DNA of 59,881 nt from the IMG/VR virus record IMGVR_UViG_3300020020_000032, positions 1 to 59,881 of that record. One strand, given 5' to 3'. Position 1 is the first letter of the stretch, and each line of letters opens with the position of its first letter. The notes under the pieces were generated by a model. That model had not been told where the DNA came from. It did no database searches and saw only the letters and a program-made list of their open reading frames with translations. The stretch is from a virus. The translations under genes and the position numbers were made by a program. Positions 46,339 through 55,589 of the stretch are shown here, in pieces.

Positions 46339-46847
46339 TACTTCTTGGCCTTTTTCTTCTTTCTGTTCTTCTTTAGTCTCAGACGCTTTGATGCCGTCAA
46401 TTGAATCTTGTCAGCTCTAACATCACGGATCACACTGACTAGTGCTTCCTGTCTAACTCTGTCTCCATCAGTCTGACGACGAATCATCTCTTTGAATTGA
46501 ATGTTCGTGATTCGATAGTCTAGACCTGTATGAGGAACCGCAGCACCCGAAATCTTTACGACAGGTGGATCATCGAAATCCTCACTAAACGCCATTTTCT
46601 CAAGGATCTCAACTTCCTTCTCAACAGAGTCTCCTTGATGACTTTTAGCATATCCATCGATTACAATGTCAATGTCCATTTGCAGAGGATCACGACCATT
46701 CCACTGTACTAGGCTAAGTCTTCTGGGACGTGGAACGATATCCCAACCACCATAACCACCTGTGGGTTTCACACCATCATTACCCAACCAGCAGGTAAAC
46801 GACATATTCGGATCTTTTGATTTAAATGTGATTCTACCCTCAGCCAT
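46338..46847 (-). CDS. hub-proximal tail protein (tube-initiator/LysM-like group), 169 aa
   Basis: ITFKSKDPNMSFTCWL, RPRRLSLVQWNGRDPLQMDI and GYAKSHQGDSVEKEVEILE match the proteins that link tape measure and hub in contractile systems (sometimes carrying LysM). Very basic tail (RLRLKKNRKKKKAKK). Located between tape measure and hub. Confidence 0.65.
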   Translation of the reverse strand: MAEGRITFKSKDPNMSFTCWLGNDGVKPTGGYGGWDIVPRPRRLSLVQWNGRDPLQMDIDIVIDGYAKSHQGDSVEKEVEILEKMAFSEDFDDPPVVKISGAAVPHTGLDYRITNIQFKEMIRRQTDGDRVRQEALVSVIRDVRADKIQLTASKRLRLKKNRKKKKAKK

Positions 46848-48634
46848 TATCGCCTAGCCTGTCGATCCAGCCTATGTTTGAACACAACCTTTCCAATCTC
46901 ACGACCATCGATGATAACGGGAGCAGGTTCGATAACCAAAGAGAATGAACCGCCGCCTGCATTACCAGCCCCCACAGGAGTAACAGCAGAGCCGCGAGGC
47001 AAATGCACTACTTCTGGTCTTCCACCTTCACCAACCAAAAAGGCGCCAGGATTCGTAACTGTACCACCATGCTGCAAGCCTACTAGACTCAGGGCGCTCC
47101 GATTCCACCATGCTTTATCGTTACCAGGTTTAGTCCAACTACGAACCTTTTGCAACAGATGCCACGCTCTCTCAATCCAATGAGTTAGTTGTTTCCAATA
47201 TCTAATCACTACGACAATTCCCATGATTAGAGGACCGAAGATTGGAATCATGGCCAGCATGTACCAGTGATTGTAAAGGAAGCTAGCTACTCTATTTACA
47301 ATGTCGTGGAATGCTTGCCACTTTAAGTAGAGAACAATTAGTGCTATAGCTAGACCGATGGTCAAAGCAATAAGCAAGATTAGTGGAGCTTCGATGAGAT
47401 ACAGAGCGACGACAGCGACAGTCAACGCAGCATCCCAAGCCCAGGTAGCAACAGTAACAACACCCAGAGCGAGAGCCGTACCATAGAGTACAAGCTTCCA
47501 GATAATCATGAGGGCCAGAACCACACCTATGGTGATACCGAGTATCCTCATAACCACTTTCGCTGAGTCACCCTTCTCACCAAAGATACCCAGTGGTTTG
47601 AGAATTGCATTCAGAATCTTGAAGAAGATCGCAAACGTAACAACGAACCCTTGCATGATTCCAAGGAATACGTTGAACAGATTGATGATTACGTGAGTCT
47701 TAGGACTCAAAGCTTTGTCAAGAGCTTCAACCACCATGTAGATGGTAATCGGCCTATTGCCTTGAATCATTGGCAACAGGGCTTTGTCAACGTCTTGAAG
47801 TGCTTTGGTCAGACCTGAGAAAAGACCTTGCTGACTACGACCAGCAGCAAAACGCAAGATATCTTGGAACGTTGTCCAAGCACCTGTAAGCGTCTGAGTA
47901 GCTAGAGCGAAGTTCTTACCCTCATAGCCGGCTGTCTTTTGATACTCGATCAAAGCTCGCGTAGCATCACCAGCAGGCACCAAACCTTCATGGATCAATT
48001 CCATGACCCTCGCCGAAGTAACGCCATACATATGAGCTAGCATCGCTACTAGTGGAATGTTGTCTCTTGCTAGAGCATTGACTTGCTGACCTGTGACTCG
48101 ACCAAGAGCAAAGATATGAGCCATTTGTAGCGTAGCTCTAGTGAGATACTGGTTTGATGCAACACCCTGAGCGGACAGAGTGTTCGTGAGAGCTTCAACG
48201 GTGGCATTAACTTGCTGTAGATTGCTGTTGTAAGGTACCAATCTACGAGTCGCCATCAGAATGTCAGGGAAGCTGAATGGCGTGATAGCTGCCAGTCTAT
48301 AGATCTGATTCAACTCATTCTCGATAGCCTGCGCTCCAACGATGAAACCCTTGAAGCCTACTCTGGCTTCATTCATCTGACGATTGAAGTCGAATCCCCA
48401 TTTGAGGATTACAGCACCAAACGCAATGAATCCCAGAGTTAATCCGTAAGTTAATCGACGCAGGGTGAACAACGCCTGATTCATTAACCAGGTACGTCTA
48501 GTGGTAAGCGTCATTACCTTTCCGGTCGCAGTAGTAGTCGTAGCTAGGCCATGCATACCAGCCCTAGCTTGTGCTAGACCCGTAAGGAATTGACGCTTAC
48601 CAGCTAGAAGAAGGTTAACGATTACTTCACTCAT
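46847..48634 (-). CDS. tail tape measure protein, 595 aa
   Basis: Position after the chaperones, N-terminal TM-like segment (LTLGFIAFGAVILKWGFDF) and TP901-type motifs (ITPFSFPDILMATRRLVPY, IFALGRVTGQQVNALARDNI). Several hydrophobic segments lie in the middle (VVLALMIIWKLVLYG, LYLIEAPLILLIALTIGLAI). C-terminal Gly-rich part (GNAGGGSFSL). The length predicts a short tail of roughly 90 nm by the usual 0.15 nm per residue rule. Confidence 0.85.
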   Translation of the reverse strand: MSEVIVNLLLAGKRQFLTGLAQARAGMHGLATTTTATGKVMTLTTRRTWLMNQALFTLRRLTYGLTLGFIAFGAVILKWGFDFNRQMNEARVGFKGFIVGAQAIENELNQIYRLAAITPFSFPDILMATRRLVPYNSNLQQVNATVEALTNTLSAQGVASNQYLTRATLQMAHIFALGRVTGQQVNALARDNIPLVAMLAHMYGVTSARVMELIHEGLVPAGDATRALIEYQKTAGYEGKNFALATQTLTGAWTTFQDILRFAAGRSQQGLFSGLTKALQDVDKALLPMIQGNRPITIYMVVEALDKALSPKTHVIINLFNVFLGIMQGFVVTFAIFFKILNAILKPLGIFGEKGDSAKVVMRILGITIGVVLALMIIWKLVLYGTALALGVVTVATWAWDAALTVAVVALYLIEAPLILLIALTIGLAIALIVLYLKWQAFHDIVNRVASFLYNHWYMLAMIPIFGPLIMGIVVVIRYWKQLTHWIERAWHLLQKVRSWTKPGNDKAWWNRSALSLVGLQHGGTVTNPGAFLVGEGGRPEVVHLPRGSAVTPVGAGNAGGGSFSLVIEPAPVIIDGREIGKVVFKHRLDRQARR

Positions 48635-48637
48635 TTG

Positions 48638-49380
48638 TTATTTCCCACCGAACACCTTGGATATCTTTGCAGCCTGAATTTCGGCATGTTCAGTCGAGAG
48701 TTCCCTCTTTAGTTTTAGTGCCTGTCTTGCTATGCCCTGCATCAACACTCTCTCCATACCATCTTTCGTTCGCAGGAATCTCATAGCAGCTTGAAGACCG
48801 CCAAACAACGCGATTTCACCGGCTACTTCAAACTCTATGTCTCCTAGGCTAGTCCTAAAAAATCGTCATCCACCTGACGCGAGGTATTGCTCATCCACCT
48901 ACTGAGCATCATGTTGTGCTGCATGATGGCGATTTCATTATTTACGAAAACACCGAATACAACTTCCCTAGCTGTCTTAGCTTCGAAATTCAAGGCTGTA
49001 GCCAGTTGCTCGTTATAGCCCCAAATATGCTCACCTTCCAGAGTCATAGGCTTAGGCTCTCCGTCACCGTGGTCAACGTACATACCTTCACAACAAGTGA
49101 TGAAGGTGTCAACCGCCGCGAGAACCTGACGATCCCACTTGTTCTTCGTTTCCCTAGTAACCTTGTCTCCAAGCATATCCAACTCTTTACCTTCAACCAA
49201 GCGGTACTTGGCAAGGAGGATTGGAGGATCTTTGTCATACCCAGGAATGTGAATATACGTTTCCTTAGTAGCTAGGTCTGCTCGCTTTCGTTGGAGATTA
49301 TCGAGCAGACTTTCGTTCCGTTCATCTTGTACTGCGGTAATCTGCGTAACTGGAACCTCTGCTTCGTTTTCCTCACTCAT
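48638..49380 (-). CDS. tail assembly chaperone fusion by -1 frameshift, 247 aa
   Basis: The upstream frame (48844-49380, 178 aa, ends DDDFLGLA) contains a T TTT TTA heptamer at codons Asp-Phe-Leu. A -1 slip there reads on through RTSLGDIEFEVAGEIALFGG to TAA 48640-48638, adding 72 residues. The downstream frame has no sensible own start. This is the conserved G/GT-type arrangement of tail chaperones before the tape measure. Confidence 0.8.
48844..49380 (-). CDS. tail assembly chaperone (unshifted product), 178 aa
   Basis: Acidic helical protein (SEENEAEVPVTQITAVQDER; AALDTF-type helical middle) in the canonical position between tube and tape measure. In other phages the short form is the main product and a few percent is the fusion. 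GGAGAGAGG upstream of ATG. Confidence 0.8.
   Translation of the reverse strand: MSEENEAEVPVTQITAVQDERNESLLDNLQRKRADLATKETYIHIPGYDKDPPILLAKYRLVEGKELDMLGDKVTRETKNKWDRQVLAAVDTFITCCEGMYVDHGDGEPKPMTLEGEHIWGYNEQLATALNFEAKTAREVVFGVFVNNEIAIMQHNMMLSRWMSNTSRQVDDDFLGLA
48856..48862 (-). promoter_or_regulatory. -1 ribosomal frameshift site (T TTT TTA)
   Basis: On the - strand, GAT TTT TTA in the zero frame gives the X XXY YYZ heptamer T TTT TTA, 16 bases before the zero-frame stop. The -1 frame is open across it to 48638. Confidence 0.85.
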
Positions 49381-49394
49381 GTTTTACCTCTCTC

Positions 49395-49841
49395 CTAAGC
49401 GATAGTTGGGAAACCATCGATTGTAACTTCGATTTCCACCTGTGCTGCTCCTGATGCGTTAGCATCGTGAGTAGGTGGCGTGACACGCTTGAGCTTGCCG
49501 TTGTAGACGAGAGGACTACCGAACACGTTACCATCAATGTCTAGCGAATGCTTGATAATCATGACCTTTGACTTACTAGCGCCAACAATCAGAGCATTCA
49601 AATGGGCGTGATCGCGTTCCAGTCTGTACAAGCGTCCTAGCGTGACGTTATCCGTAGTCTTACGACCGCCGAGAGAAACGGGATCTTCCATTCCTCCTGG
49701 GTAATACTTCGTGTCCTCAGAATCGATAGCACCACCATCCAGCTTATCCCACACACCGAAGTCTTCCATCTGATGCGTGAATGGATGCTCGACTTTGACG
49801 TTTACACGAAATGTATCTTCACGTGTTGGCCCGCCGGGCAA
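49395..49841 (-). CDS. tail tube protein
   Basis: 148 aa directly after the sheath gene, the usual tube position. KVEHPFTHQMEDFGVWDKLD, SLGGRKTTDNVTLGRLYRLE and KRVTPPTHDANASGAAQVEI correspond to phage tube proteins of contractile tails. Abundant structural protein. Confidence 0.75.
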   Translation of the reverse strand: MPGGPTREDTFRVNVKVEHPFTHQMEDFGVWDKLDGGAIDSEDTKYYPGGMEDPVSLGGRKTTDNVTLGRLYRLERDHAHLNALIVGASKSKVMIIKHSLDIDGNVFGSPLVYNGKLKRVTPPTHDANASGAAQVEIEVTIDGFPTIA

Positions 49842-51287
49842 TTAGATCACCTCCAAAGCAAGCGGAGTCTTAACAATGTCGATGACAATGAACTCGGCGA
49901 ACGGAGACATTTTAACATTCAACACAGCATGTAGCTCGTTAAGTGCCAGAGTTTGCAGAGTATTGACCTGAGCACCCGTATCTACATTAAATGCATCGTC
50001 GGGGGTCGGGCCGTAAAGACCACCCTGCTGGTAATAACCTAGCAACATGCTTGTGAGCGCACCATTGAATTCACCAATGGTGTGTCCCTTACCATCGATA
50101 ACTCTGAAAACGAATGTTTCAGCAATTTGATCTGCATCAGATGCAATAGCCATGAACAGTCGGCTATTACCGAAGTTGATCCAGTTAGGATCTGTAACTG
50201 CGTTAACGAGTGAACGCCAACCGAATACCTCGATATTGGTATTCGCTCGTTTCATGATTACGTTGATGCCGTTGTCATTCAAATCCTGACGCTGAGCATC
50301 AGTGAATGCCACCTGAGACAATCCAACTGCCGTGTGCGAGATACCCTGATTGCCTGCGCTTGGTGCATTAGGACCATTCTCTAGCTCATTACCAGCAATC
50401 ATGCCAGCAATCAAAGCCGATGGAGGAATGGTTCTAATAGTTCCAGGCACAATACCCTGCACTTGTACCCAGGGTGCGAATGCCGCTCCATAACGCTGAT
50501 TGCCAACTCTTGCGTTGACCACCGACGTTTTCAGAGTAGCAACCACAGCCGTGTCAGTTAGATCAAGTAGAGCAACACGTCTATTAGCTTGTGCATGACT
50601 CAGTAGCGCGGTGTGTGCGATATCAGTAGTTCTGCCTGCGGCAGCTATCTGACCCGGCCCTAGTCCGATCCCAAACAGGACAAGTGCGTTGGTCCACTGT
50701 GTTTCTGTGATATTAGTACGATCATCTGTACCTGCTGAAAGCGCGGCAGGAGCGACAACAATCGGCTGTAGCAGGCTTGCTCCGATTGTGATACGAACAT
50801 AATCGCTGTTTAGCGACCAGTCTCTTGCGTCAGCCTGTGTGGTAAGATCGCCAGACTGTTCAAGAACATTAGTGCCATCAGTGATAACAATCTGATACGT
50901 ACCAGCTCCCGTACCAGCCACAACTCCAGCAAACAACTGTGTGTTGGAATATGCACCTGGACCGATAGCTGTAACAATTAGTGAGATAGCGGCTACGTTG
51001 TCATTCAAGTTCTTGAAGCCTGATGTTGGAGTAGGCCCAACAACTCTTGATACGTAGACACTCGACCCACCTTCACGGAAGAAGGTATCAACCCAATCCC
51101 ATAGGATACCGTAAGATACCCTTAGTCCGTAGTGACGCTCAAACTCAGAGACGCTCCTAATCTTGATTGCATGAGTAATAGGTCCCTTTTCCGAGATACC
51201 AGTAACAAACGCCGTAGTGGTATCTGTTGGAACACTTGCAGGAATAGGAGAATCCTTGAGTCTGATCTGCGTACCCGGTGCCGGCAT
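49842..51287 (-). CDS. tail sheath protein
   Basis: 481 aa. TTTAFVTGISEKGPITHAIK, SVSEFERHYGLR, FFREGGSSVYVSRVVG at the start and SLVNAVTDPNWINFGNSRLF with FNVDTGAQVNTLQTLALNEL near the end are typical sheath motifs. GGAGGGTTAGAAT upstream gives strong initiation. Defines the contractile (myovirus) morphology. Confidence 0.9.
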   Translation of the reverse strand: MPAPGTQIRLKDSPIPASVPTDTTTAFVTGISEKGPITHAIKIRSVSEFERHYGLRVSYGILWDWVDTFFREGGSSVYVSRVVGPTPTSGFKNLNDNVAAISLIVTAIGPGAYSNTQLFAGVVAGTGAGTYQIVITDGTNVLEQSGDLTTQADARDWSLNSDYVRITIGASLLQPIVVAPAALSAGTDDRTNITETQWTNALVLFGIGLGPGQIAAAGRTTDIAHTALLSHAQANRRVALLDLTDTAVVATLKTSVVNARVGNQRYGAAFAPWVQVQGIVPGTIRTIPPSALIAGMIAGNELENGPNAPSAGNQGISHTAVGLSQVAFTDAQRQDLNDNGINVIMKRANTNIEVFGWRSLVNAVTDPNWINFGNSRLFMAIASDADQIAETFVFRVIDGKGHTIGEFNGALTSMLLGYYQQGGLYGPTPDDAFNVDTGAQVNTLQTLALNELHAVLNVKMSPFAEFIVIDIVKTPLALEVI

Positions 51288-51290
51288 ATT

Positions 51291-51470
51291 CTAACCCTCC
51301 TTTCCTTCACTCTTGAGGCTCATCAAAACCCCTTCGTCGATCATTGACTGATTTTCCTTCACTTCATCGGGTGATAGCTTAACAGTCTCTCCTGGCTCAA
51401 CAGGACGCCCATTTTCAAGAGTATGAGCATTGAGACCAATGTACTTGTAGTCGGCTTTAGTCGCCGCCAC
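51291..51470 (-). CDS. hypothetical protein, 59 aa
   Basis: GTG start directly after the upstream TAA. Reads LENGRPVEPGETVKLSPDEV, similar in layout to gene 53096-53449 (PGEEVTAEKLKVEKDEFDSM): a small strand-turn then 'leave blank' helix pattern. Unknown role between neck and sheath genes. Confidence 0.6.
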   Translation of the reverse strand: MAATKADYKYIGLNAHTLENGRPVEPGETVKLSPDEVKENQSMIDEGVLMSLKSEGKEG

Positions 51471-52025
51471 TTAAAATTCACCTCCCTCTCGGGTAACTCC
51501 TGTGAATCGTCCTCTTGGGCCTCTCATCAAAGTACCTCCGCCAAACGCGGGAATACTTGTTCTTTCAAATGGAGCCATGATGTACTCTTTGATGATATTT
51601 CTTATAGCGATTCTATTCTGAGGAGTGACAACCAGGAATGGTCTAGCAGGAATGTTTCCCGGTGCATAGCCCTTTTGCATCGTTTCAGCGTATTCTAGTG
51701 CTGAGCCAAATACCAACGAGCTTTGATTGATTTTGAGAATTTGTCCTGCTGCACCTGGACGTGTAACAGACCTCATCAAAGTGGAGCCCGTTCTTTTCAT
51801 TCTAAGAATACGTGGATCGTGTCCTGCTGCGCTCTTACGTGTAGCCCACTTAGCTGTCAATGGTGCCCAACCAGGACCTTGCTCCACGAATCGCTTTTCT
51901 GTTTGAGTCATGAGATAACCAGCGACAACTCGCATGGCTGGTTTGGTTAGATTGACTCGACTACTCATTACGTCGAGCTTTTCTATGAAAACCTGATCGC
52001 CGAATATCTCAATATCAAATATCAT
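51471..52025 (-). CDS. virion morphogenesis/neck protein, 184 aa
   Basis: GPGWAPLTAKWATRKSAAG and RILRMKRTGSTLMRSVTRP match the phage virion morphogenesis family (Mu gpG/HK97 gp10-like). IPARPFLVVTPQNR is the family's C-terminal signature. Completes head-tail joining. Confidence 0.8.
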   Translation of the reverse strand: MIFDIEIFGDQVFIEKLDVMSSRVNLTKPAMRVVAGYLMTQTEKRFVEQGPGWAPLTAKWATRKSAAGHDPRILRMKRTGSTLMRSVTRPGAAGQILKINQSSLVFGSALEYAETMQKGYAPGNIPARPFLVVTPQNRIAIRNIIKEYIMAPFERTSIPAFGGGTLMRGPRGRFTGVTREGGEF

Positions 52026-52641
52026 CAGTTATTGGTATTTTCTCGATATCAGTGTCTACCGTTTCAGCCAGACTATCTATCTGTGCTAGCTCATCAGGTA
52101 CAATCGGTCCAGCCCATCTGCTAACAACGTCTTCGACATAGATAGCGAATAGAACTGCTGCACCTTTGTACAATTGGATTCTGTCTGGAATTTGTAGATC
52201 ATCGTAGGACTCGTCTAACCAAAAAACACCTACTGCATCGCTTTCCAGACTTTGGTGTTGAACCATGATTGCACGAACAGCAGCACCGTATATCTTGACC
52301 ATCTCATCGGCTTCTTCTTCTGTCTTTGCTGCTGTAGCAATTCCAACTGCCATTTGCCATGCAGCATTGTAAGCACCGTCTTGACCCTGTGGATGAGTTG
52401 GAACTTCAAACAAGCCGGGACTAATGACAACTGCCTTAGGCATTGCTTCGCCTGGTTCGATATCAAAAGTCGTTCTATGAGCGTAGCTTGCGGGAGCAGG
52501 TAGTGGTTCACCTTCCCATCCACGTTGTCGTTCGATTTCACGTAAGTAAGTGGGAAACCATTTAATCAGTAAATCTTCCACAGCATCTTCCAGATCAGAT
52601 GCAACTAGAATTTTATTGAAAACGGTTTCAGGTAACGTCAT
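52015..52641 (-). CDS. tail terminator/neck protein candidate, 208 aa
   Basis: Position between connector and neck genes. VEDLLIKWFPTYLREIERQR, YNAAWQMAVGIATAAKTEEE and VRAIMVQHQSL fit tail-terminator-type proteins. Acidic C-terminus. Call is mostly by position. Confidence 0.6.
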   Translation of the reverse strand: MTLPETVFNKILVASDLEDAVEDLLIKWFPTYLREIERQRGWEGEPLPAPASYAHRTTFDIEPGEAMPKAVVISPGLFEVPTHPQGQDGAYNAAWQMAVGIATAAKTEEEADEMVKIYGAAVRAIMVQHQSLESDAVGVFWLDESYDDLQIPDRIQLYKGAAVLFAIYVEDVVSRWAGPIVPDELAQIDSLAETVDTDIEKIPITDDI

Positions 52642-53096
52642 AGTTCCATACCCATTGTGAATGCCCTGTCAGTGTCATCGACAGGGAACCCATCGGTCAA
52701 CTCGAGTGATGCTGTTTCGACTTCCACTTCTGGACCGAGTAGAATTGTACCCTCTAGGATACCATTCAGTATAGCCATTGCTTCATCATACCTCAACTGA
52801 GCGAAGTTTCTAACGTCGATTGTAAGGGAAGTTCTAGCAGCATAGTTAAAGTACAACTGTGCTGCTATGAACTTAGCTGCGATTACCCTGATTATCTCAG
52901 GTGTATCATCGGGTGTATCCCAACTCATCAACGTAACGGAATCTACCGCCGAGGACAAATAACCCCTAACCACGCGAGCAATACTAACCTGAATCAGATT
53001 GGTATTCTCTTCGTTCGCTTCAATTACAGGTAGGGGCGCTTCATCCTGCGACGGTAGTTCCGCGTTGATATCGTCAATTGAGGCTAGAATTTCCAC
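52638..53096 (-). CDS. head-tail connector (adaptor) protein, 152 aa
   Basis: SIARVVRGYLSSAVDSVTLM, PEIIRVIAAKFIAAQLYFNY and NFAQLRYDEAMAILNGI resemble the helical head-tail connector family (DUF1320/gp6-like). Overlaps its downstream gene by 4 bases. Confidence 0.7.
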   Translation of the reverse strand: MEILASIDDINAELPSQDEAPLPVIEANEENTNLIQVSIARVVRGYLSSAVDSVTLMSWDTPDDTPEIIRVIAAKFIAAQLYFNYAARTSLTIDVRNFAQLRYDEAMAILNGILEGTILLGPEVEVETASLELTDGFPVDDTDRAFTMGMEL

Positions 53097-53449
53097 TACT
53101 TATCTTCTGTCTCCGCTTCAACTGCTGCTGCACTTGCAACAAGTGCAGGCTCAGCTAGACGTCCTTGACTTTCCTTGAAAGCCATAAGAGCCTTCATTTC
53201 CTTAGGAGTCATTTCAGCTCTTTCAGACGCTGCTGCTCTAAAATACTCAGCAGGAGACTGTCCAGGCTCAACAGGAGGATACTCAAGATCCCTAACTGCA
53301 CCTGCCTCGATCATGGAATCGAACTCATCCTTCTCAACCTTGAGCTTCTCAGCAGTAACTTCCTCACCAGGCTGAATTGTCTTACTAGCCTTGTTGTATT
53401 CATCAACACCAACCCGGATTGTACTCCAGGCATACATCTTATCCGCCAT
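53096..53449 (-). CDS. hypothetical head-region protein, 117 aa
   Basis: GGAGG upstream. TIQPGEEVTAEKLKVEKDEF is followed by a Pro-rich turn and an Ala-rich helical end (PALVASAAAVEAETEDK). Such proteins often follow the capsid gene. Unknown role. Confidence 0.6.
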   Translation of the reverse strand: MADKMYAWSTIRVGVDEYNKASKTIQPGEEVTAEKLKVEKDEFDSMIEAGAVRDLEYPPVEPGQSPAEYFRAAASERAEMTPKEMKALMAFKESQGRLAEPALVASAAAVEAETEDK

Positions 53450-53474
53450 TTTAGATTAACCTCCCTCCTTAGGT

Positions 53475-54482
53475 TTAGAAGGCACCTGCACCAAACGCAG
53501 TTGTGATGAGGTAGCCAGCGCCAGCAGCAACAAGCTTGGTGTCCCACTTATAGGACACACGTACTAGGTCTGCCTTACGAGCTTCCTCACGCCACCTATC
53601 CGTAGGTCGAACTGTACCATCAGGATAGATCTGAGCAAACGTCTTACCAAAGGTAAACGTTTTCTGACCAGGAACAGGATCAACGATACCGATCCAAACG
53701 TCCTTACCCCAAAACGATGAGATAACAACAGTTGAATCAATGTTGTTGGCCGAGTTGTAGACGCTATCAACAGGAAGGATCGTGCCTTCGAATCCAGTGA
53801 GAATCTTGAATGCACCATCAATCGTAAGAGCAAAGTTCTTGAAACGATCAACGACACGCGGATGATTCTCGATATACTGGATTCCGAGAGCAGGAATAAC
53901 CATCGTGTTTGGATAGCGACCCGTAGCTGCATAGACAGCCCGCATAGCAGTTTGAATGTTAGCGACAGGGTTGCTTGTTGAGCTTACACCGTTCGTGTAA
54001 TCATCCCACTGCTGTGCACCTGCTAGAGTCACTTTGTTACCAGCAGCATAGTTAGCAGCGTTACGGATCAACGTGCTAACTGCTAGTTCACGATCAAGAA
54101 GCAACGACCTTGTAACTAGCTCGGTAGCATCAACTTCTGGATTGATCTGCAAAGCACCACCAAATACCGCATTTGCAAGACCACCCTGTGAAGTAAGCTG
54201 CTGCCTTTCCTCGTCCAAGATGGGAGCCTGTAGAGAACGCTCCCTAGTCTGGAATGTATCTTCCGACCACTTGCCTCCAAGAATCTCGTTAGCAACTGCA
54301 CCTGGCTCACGTGCTGATTCAAAGATCAGCCAATTACTTCTATCAAACACTCTGTACCTACCAGACTGTGTATTGACAGGAGTTTCTGGCATGATTCTAT
54401 CAGCATAAAGAGCCTGATCCTGATAACCAACTGAGAAGTTGGTTAGAATAGGATCACTGTATAGAGTACCAGGATCGTACAT
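53475..54482 (-). CDS. major capsid protein
   Basis: 335 aa, preceded by AGGAGGTGAAATAAC. VGYQDQALYADRIMPETPVN, FDRSNWLIFESAREPGAVAN and ILDEERQQLTSQGG at the N-terminus; NPVANIQTAMRAVYAATGRYP and DVWIGIVDPVPGQKTFTFGK later: these fit HK97-fold capsids of this myovirus group. Lies after the decoration and scaffold genes. Confidence 0.8.
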   Translation of the reverse strand: MYDPGTLYSDPILTNFSVGYQDQALYADRIMPETPVNTQSGRYRVFDRSNWLIFESAREPGAVANEILGGKWSEDTFQTRERSLQAPILDEERQQLTSQGGLANAVFGGALQINPEVDATELVTRSLLLDRELAVSTLIRNAANYAAGNKVTLAGAQQWDDYTNGVSSTSNPVANIQTAMRAVYAATGRYPNTMVIPALGIQYIENHPRVVDRFKNFALTIDGAFKILTGFEGTILPVDSVYNSANNIDSTVVISSFWGKDVWIGIVDPVPGQKTFTFGKTFAQIYPDGTVRPTDRWREEARKADLVRVSYKWDTKLVAAGAGYLITTAFGAGAF

Positions 54483-54506
54483 TTAAGTTATTTCACCTCC
54501 TCAATA

Positions 54507-54914
54507 TTAGAACGTGGCACCAACAGGAGTACCGGCCATATCAATCTCAAGAGCGATACGATCACCGGCATTAACAGCAGGAGCACCTACGCACCTACCA
54601 ACAACACGAGCACCGGATGAAGCAGTAGCTGTACGAACACGACCATCAGCAATTAGCTCGCAAAGAGCACCAATAGCAATGGCAGCGGATGCTTCTGCCT
54701 CTGTAATACCCATCTGACGACAAGTAACTCCCTTACCCTTAAGAATCTCACCAGCAGAAACAGGCCACTGAGCAAAACCAGCGATCTGATCTGTAATTGC
54801 GGTGACAGGAGTAACAGTTTCGGGCGCTGAGAACTTAACTGCTCGGAACTTAGTAATTGCAGCAGCAGCTCTGTAACCCTTATCTACGACAAAGTTACCA
54901 GTAGCACTCGGCAT
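54507..54914 (-). CDS. capsid decoration protein (DUF2190-like), 135 aa
   Basis: GNFVVDKGYRAAAAITKFRA, GFAQWPVSAGEILKGKGVTC and GRCVGAPAVNAGDRIALEID are typical of the cement/decoration (DUF2190/gpD-like) group found before the capsid gene. Ala/Gly-rich small beta barrel. Confidence 0.75.
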   Translation of the reverse strand: MPSATGNFVVDKGYRAAAAITKFRAVKFSAPETVTPVTAITDQIAGFAQWPVSAGEILKGKGVTCRQMGITEAEASAAIAIGALCELIADGRVRTATASSGARVVGRCVGAPAVNAGDRIALEIDMAGTPVGATF

Positions 54915-54932
54915 TTAATTGATACCTCCTCT

Positions 54933-55589
54933 CTACGCCGGTAGAGCAACCCTGGAAGCCTCAAACAAGTCAGGGTGCTTCTTAGCTGTTTCCTCAAGGA
55001 CCTTCCTGGTATCCCACTCAGGATTTTCCTTGGCTGTCCTGTCCATAACCTCAGCAAACAACTTCTTAGCACCTGCTACACCAGTAGCGGTAGAAGCGTC
55101 AACCTCAGGAATGTCATCCTCGTTACCACTGGAACCGATTTCACCGAACTGATAGATACCACCGTTCATAATGGACTTGAGACAATCCTCAAAATCCTCC
55201 ACGGTAACAGTACCCTCAGAGAACTTCTTATGAACGTCCTGCACCTTCTCAAGCGCCTGTGGGCTAAGACCCTGATTCAGGGTCTTGAGTCCATTACCCT
55301 CTGCCTTGCGAAGTGTCTTAACACTTTCACTAAAGCTAATAGCAGAGTTATCACGATCACGAGCCATCAACTTGTTATGCTCAGCCCAATACTCAGGATA
55401 CTGCTCAGCAAACTTCTTCTCCTGCTCAGTCCTATCCTGGCTCTTGCGAAGTGTCTCAAGCTCACCGAACATAAGCCTGACCTTCTCTACAACTTCATCG
55501 GGCTTAACGTCCTCAACGTCCTTATCAATGTCAAGAACCTTGAAAAGCTCACGAGTTGGCTTCTCAGCAAACGCAAATTCCATACCCAC
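54933..55589 (-). CDS. nested scaffold protein from an internal start, 218 aa
   Basis: Within the protease-scaffold gene and in frame. AAGGAGG (55597-55603 on the + map) is 7 bases before GTG 55589 (an ATG follows 2 codons later). The product starts GMEFAFAEKPTRELFKVLDI and contains only the helical scaffold part. The same nested arrangement is known for Mu I/Z and lambda C/Nu3. Confidence 0.65.
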   Translation of the reverse strand: MGMEFAFAEKPTRELFKVLDIDKDVEDVKPDEVVEKVRLMFGELETLRKSQDRTEQEKKFAEQYPEYWAEHNKLMARDRDNSAISFSESVKTLRKAEGNGLKTLNQGLSPQALEKVQDVHKKFSEGTVTVEDFEDCLKSIMNGGIYQFGEIGSSGNEDDIPEVDASTATGVAGAKKLFAEVMDRTAKENPEWDTRKVLEETAKKHPDLFEASRVALPA

